From CBDBKE01 sp965218055 (GTDB taxonomy: Bacteria; Acidobacteriota; Terriglobia; JAJPHL01; JAPKYU01): DNA of 64,000 bases. The stretch is from assembly GCA_965218055.1 (NCBI GenBank), contig CBDCKA010000001.1, positions 992,001-1,056,000 on the forward strand. Direction: 5' to 3'. A program made the position numbers and the translations under genes. The stretch's first letter is position 1; every line of letters begins with the position of its first letter. Below, in pieces: positions 61,261-64,000 of the stretch. The notes beneath the pieces were generated by a model. It made no database searches. It was not told the DNA's origin and saw only the letters and a list, made by a program, of their open reading frames with translations.

Positions 61261-61572
61261 ATGGAAGCACGCCGCCATCCACGGTTGCCGTTGCAGGGCT
61301 CGGTCTTTTGCGAATTGGGGGGCAGCACCACCGAAGCGTTCGCCGTGAACATCTCGCGTGTAGGGCTACTGGTCAGCGGTCCCAAACTTCCGGCGGTGGG
61401 CTCGCTGGTGAATTTGCGCTTCTCCCTAGGCGAGGCCGAACAAATTGAACTGCGGGGTTTAGTCCGCCACCAGGTGCACGGCTGCGGCGTGGAGTTCGTC
61501 GAGGTCCTGCCAGATCAGCAGATGCAGTTGATCGCCTACCTGGATAGATTCGACGAAAACGTATCGGCTTAG
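61261..61572 (+). CDS. Stand-alone PilZ domain protein
   Basis: 103 residues: RxxxR box MEARRHPRLPLQG, NISRVGLLVSG (NxSxxG box), VNLRFSLGEAEQIELRGLVR and VHGCGVEFVEV complete a PilZ beta barrel. ATG 61261 places the RxxxR box at the N-terminus as usual; the open frame to 61057 is upstream noise. Likely c-di-GMP receptor controlling surface functions. The region before it (61140-61200) is AT-rich and may hold its promoter. Confidence 0.85.
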   Translation: MEARRHPRLPLQGSVFCELGGSTTEAFAVNISRVGLLVSGPKLPAVGSLVNLRFSLGEAEQIELRGLVRHQVHGCGVEFVEVLPDQQMQLIAYLDRFDENVSA

Positions 61573-61745
61573 CTCAACATCCGGACACTGCTGCATCCTA
61601 ACAGCACAGCCCGACCATAGTTCCTAGCAGTTGTCCCGAACTGCGATGCCGTGGTAACGTGTTAGTGTATATGACCATTCGCTTATCATAGCTAGTGGTC
61701 GCAGTTGGCTGGACCAGAACTCACAATCGGATCAATTCCTGACAG

Positions 61746-63185
61746 ATGATGACGACAGTGCAACCCCGGACGCTGTTTGACAGGATCTGGGAGAGCCATG
61801 TCGTCTTCCAAGAACCCGACTGCCCGGCGCTGCTCTACATTGACCTGCACCTGGTCCACGAGGTCACCTCGCCGCAGGCCTTCCAGGGCCTGCGGGACCG
61901 TGGCCTGCGCGTGAGGCAGCCAGCGCGGACGGTGGCCACGGCGGACCACAGCGTCCCCACCACCGATCGCTCGCGGCCTATCCTGGACGCCATGGCAGCG
62001 CGGCAGGTTGCCCAATTGGAGGAGAATTGCCGCCAGTTCGGGATCACCTACCACGGGCTGGACAGCCGCCACCAGGGCATCGTGCACATCATCGGGCCGG
62101 AGCTGGGACTGACCCGGCCGGGCATCACCGTGGTGTGCGGCGACAGCCACACCTCGACCCACGGCGCCTTCGGCACGCTGGCCTTTGGCATCGGCACCAG
62201 TGAAGTGGAACACGTGCTGGCCACCCAGTGCCTGTTGCAGAGCCGACCCCGCACGATGGAAATCCGCGTGGACGGCACGCTGCCGCCCGGGGTGACTGCC
62301 AAGGACATCATCCTGGCCGTGATTGGGCGCATCGGGGTGGGCGGCGGCACTGGGCATGTGTTCGAGTACACCGGCAGCGCCATTCGTGCCCTGTCCATGG
62401 AAGAGCGCATGACTGTGTGCAACATGTCGATTGAGGGCGGGGCGCGCGCGGGCATGGTAGCGCCCGACGACACCACTTTGGAGTACCTGTGCGGGCGGCC
62501 CTTTGCCCCGCAAGCGGCCGCCTGGGATGCGGCCGTGGAAACTTGGCGCAAGCTGCCCACCGACGCCGGTGCCCGCTATGACGCCTCGGTCATCCTGGAC
62601 GCCAGCAGACTGGAGCCAATGATCACCTACGGAACCAATCCGGGCATGGCGCTACCCGTCACGGGGCCGGTGCCCGATCCGAACTCGCTTACCGACGCTG
62701 CCCAACGCGGCGCGCTGGAGAAAGCCCTCAATTACATGGCGCTGCCACCGGGCCGTCCGTTGCTGGGCCATCCGCTGGACGTGGTGTTCATTGGCAGTTG
62801 CACCAATTCCCGCATCAGCGACCTGCGCGCCGCCGCCCGCCTGCTACAGGGCCGCAAGGTGAACCCGCGGCTGCGAGTACTGGTGGTGCCCGGCTCGCAG
62901 CAGGTCAAGCGGGAGGCCGAGGCCGAAGGGCTGGCCGAGGTGTTCCGCCAGGCCGGCTGTGACTGGCGCGAGCCGGGCTGCAGCATGTGCATCGCCATGA
63001 ACGGCGACGAATTGAAGCCCGGTGAGTATTGCATCAGCACCAGCAACCGCAACTTTGAGGGGCGCCAGGGCAAGCGCGGCCGCACCTTCCTGGCCAGCCC
63101 GCTGACGGCCGCCGCCTCAGCGCTGACCGGCGTCATTACCGACGCACGCGGCCTGCTGGAGACTGGCGCCAGAGCGGGGAGCTAG
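61746..63185 (+). CDS. leuC: 3-isopropylmalate dehydratase large subunit
   Basis: Leucine biosynthesis: isomerises 2- to 3-isopropylmalate with LeuD. 479 residues. The three [4Fe-4S] ligands are Cys352 (FIGSCTNSRISDL), Cys412 and Cys415 (EPGCSMCIAMN). Substrate and aconitase signatures: ADHSVPTTDR, GITVVCGDSHTSTHGAFGTL, ISTSNRNFEGRQG. ATG 61746 directly precedes MTTVQPRTLFDRIWESHVV. 5 bp before leuD, one operon. leuA and leuB are not in the window. Confidence 0.96.
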   Translation: MMTTVQPRTLFDRIWESHVVFQEPDCPALLYIDLHLVHEVTSPQAFQGLRDRGLRVRQPARTVATADHSVPTTDRSRPILDAMAARQVAQLEENCRQFGITYHGLDSRHQGIVHIIGPELGLTRPGITVVCGDSHTSTHGAFGTLAFGIGTSEVEHVLATQCLLQSRPRTMEIRVDGTLPPGVTAKDIILAVIGRIGVGGGTGHVFEYTGSAIRALSMEERMTVCNMSIEGGARAGMVAPDDTTLEYLCGRPFAPQAAAWDAAVETWRKLPTDAGARYDASVILDASRLEPMITYGTNPGMALPVTGPVPDPNSLTDAAQRGALEKALNYMALPPGRPLLGHPLDVVFIGSCTNSRISDLRAAARLLQGRKVNPRLRVLVVPGSQQVKREAEAEGLAEVFRQAGCDWREPGCSMCIAMNGDELKPGEYCISTSNRNFEGRQGKRGRTFLASPLTAAASALTGVITDARGLLETGARAGS

Positions 63186-63190
63186 CTCGA

Positions 63191-63784
63191 ATGGAACCAA
63201 TCACGACCTTCACCAGCCGCCTGGTCCCGCTGCCGATCCGCGATGTGGATACCGACCAGATCATCCCGGCGCGCTTCCTGAAGGGCACAGTCAAGTCGGG
63301 CATGGGAGCGCACCTGTTCTGCGACTGGCGCCATGACGAGGAGGGCAAGCCACGCCCCGATTTCATACTGAACCAGCCGCAGGCAGCCGGTGCCCAGGTG
63401 TTGCTGGCCGGGGACAATTTCGGGTGCGGCAGCTCGCGCGAGCACGCACCCTGGGCCCTGCTCGACTTTGGCTTCCGCGCGGTTATCAGCACCTCGTTCG
63501 GCGACATCTTCCGCTCCAATTCGCTGAAGAATGGGCTGCTGCCGGTCGCGGTGGATCCGGCGACACACGCCGCCTTGCTGGCGCGCGTCACCGAGGACCC
63601 CGATGCGCGGGTCACTATCGACCTGGCGGCGCAAATCTTGACGCTGCCCGACGGCGCACCCGTCAGCTTCCCCATAGACAGCTTCTCCAAGCAATGCCTG
63701 CTGAGCGGTGTGGACCAGCTCGGCTACATCCTCAAGCATCAGGACAGGATCGCTGCCTACGAGGAGCAGCAACCCCAGGCTTGA
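63191..63784 (+). CDS. leuD: 3-isopropylmalate dehydratase small subunit
   Basis: 197 residues, swivel domain that completes the LeuC active site. Typical features: RDVDTDQIIPARFLKG, FILNQPQAAGAQVLLAGDNF, GCGSSREHAPWALLDFGFRA, ISTSFGDIFRSNSLKNGLLP. ATG 63191 is 5 bp after leuC. Confidence 0.95.
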   Translation: MEPITTFTSRLVPLPIRDVDTDQIIPARFLKGTVKSGMGAHLFCDWRHDEEGKPRPDFILNQPQAAGAQVLLAGDNFGCGSSREHAPWALLDFGFRAVISTSFGDIFRSNSLKNGLLPVAVDPATHAALLARVTEDPDARVTIDLAAQILTLPDGAPVSFPIDSFSKQCLLSGVDQLGYILKHQDRIAAYEEQQPQA

Positions 63785-63879
63785 TAAGCGCGCATCCTTC
63801 AAGGCTGCTTGCGCTGGAGCTCATGGCAGGCGGCCTGCAAGGTAGGAGCTTTTTGTGAGGTAATAGACCGCGACGCCGA

Positions 63880-64000
63880 CTACCAACGGCTCTCGACAAC
63901 TGCCCTGACGGGAACCCGCAGGCGGGGAAATTCGCTGTCAGTGGTTACGATCACGATGGCCCCGTCAACCTCGCCGGATTCTAACTCTCCGGGACCACCA
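63880..64000 (-). CDS. 3' end of a DUF1573-like gene (runs off the window)
   Basis: Last 39 codons of a minus-strand gene, reading GGPGELESGEVDGAIVIVTT then DSEFPRLRVPVRAVVESRW and TAG (63882-63880). The pattern G-x-I-x-I-x-T-x-D-x-x-x-P-x-x-x-x-P-V-x-A-x-V is that of the DUF1573/ASH-type immunoglobulin-like domain end. The rest lies beyond the right edge. Convergent with leuD. Confidence 0.5.
   Translation of the reverse strand, partial: GGPGELESGEVDGAIVIVTTDSEFPRLRVPVRAVVESRW

Overview
The window reads as chromosomal DNA of an uncultured, high-GC, soil-type member of the Acidobacteriota, probably near the Solibacter/Bryobacter group. This is inferred from gene content and not from a marker gene. 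The supporting families are two sets of DUF1549/DUF1553 plus DUF1501 proteins, a Koribacter/Solibacter-style Ser/Thr kinase N-terminus, large TonB-dependent receptors with a carboxypeptidase-regulatory-like domain, Tat-exported Gfo/Idh oxidoreductases, a CADD-family protein and a TreYZ/glycogen operon. Planctomycetes share some of these families and cannot be excluded.

Left part (1-22 kb) is plastic. It opens with the 3' half of a tRNA-Gly(CCC) that seems interrupted near its anticodon loop. Next come an SMP-30 lipoprotein, a beta-lactamase-fold hydrolase, a truncated phosphatase, and a HTH/serine-recombinase pair. Three copies of a 34-bp imperfect palindrome (648, 2244, 6216) lie among these genes. 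An intact exported-protein cluster follows (PPC-domain protein, DUF1549/1553 cytochrome-like protein, DUF1501; 6.9-13 kb), then fxsA. From 14.4 to 19.5 kb lie three nearly identical 1145-bp IS3-family copies, one of them lacking 47 bp. They interrupt a mobile-element gene, cut a second gene, and truncate a DUF547 gene. From 19.5 to 22.2 kb is a stretch of gene debris: DUF547, an ECF sigma factor with an internal stop, a GAF fragment, a kinase fragment and a possible globin tail.

Middle part (22.2-34 kb): a STAS anti-sigma antagonist; a CADD-family protein followed by panB and panC (pantothenate synthesis, whose PanB step uses a folate cofactor); a TonB receptor divergent from a Gfo/Idh oxidoreductase; a second TonB receptor; an ABM-like exported protein; and a PQQ-type beta-propeller gene broken by a TGA where Trp is expected.

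Right part (33.7-64 kb): a tightly coupled operon malQ-glgB-treZ-GH57/DUF3536-treY for alpha-glucan remodelling and trehalose production; a second DUF1549/1553-DUF1501 pair on the minus strand; a decaying GGDEF/histidine-kinase-like gene with a 159-bp tandem duplication; a YfhO-family membrane protein; a tRNA-Ile2(CAU)-type gene; an Nramp-like transporter without the usual metal-site motif; a dimethylformamidase-large-subunit-like protein; a metallo-beta-lactamase-PilZ fusion and a small PilZ protein; leuC-leuD; and the 3' end of a DUF1573-like gene at the right edge.
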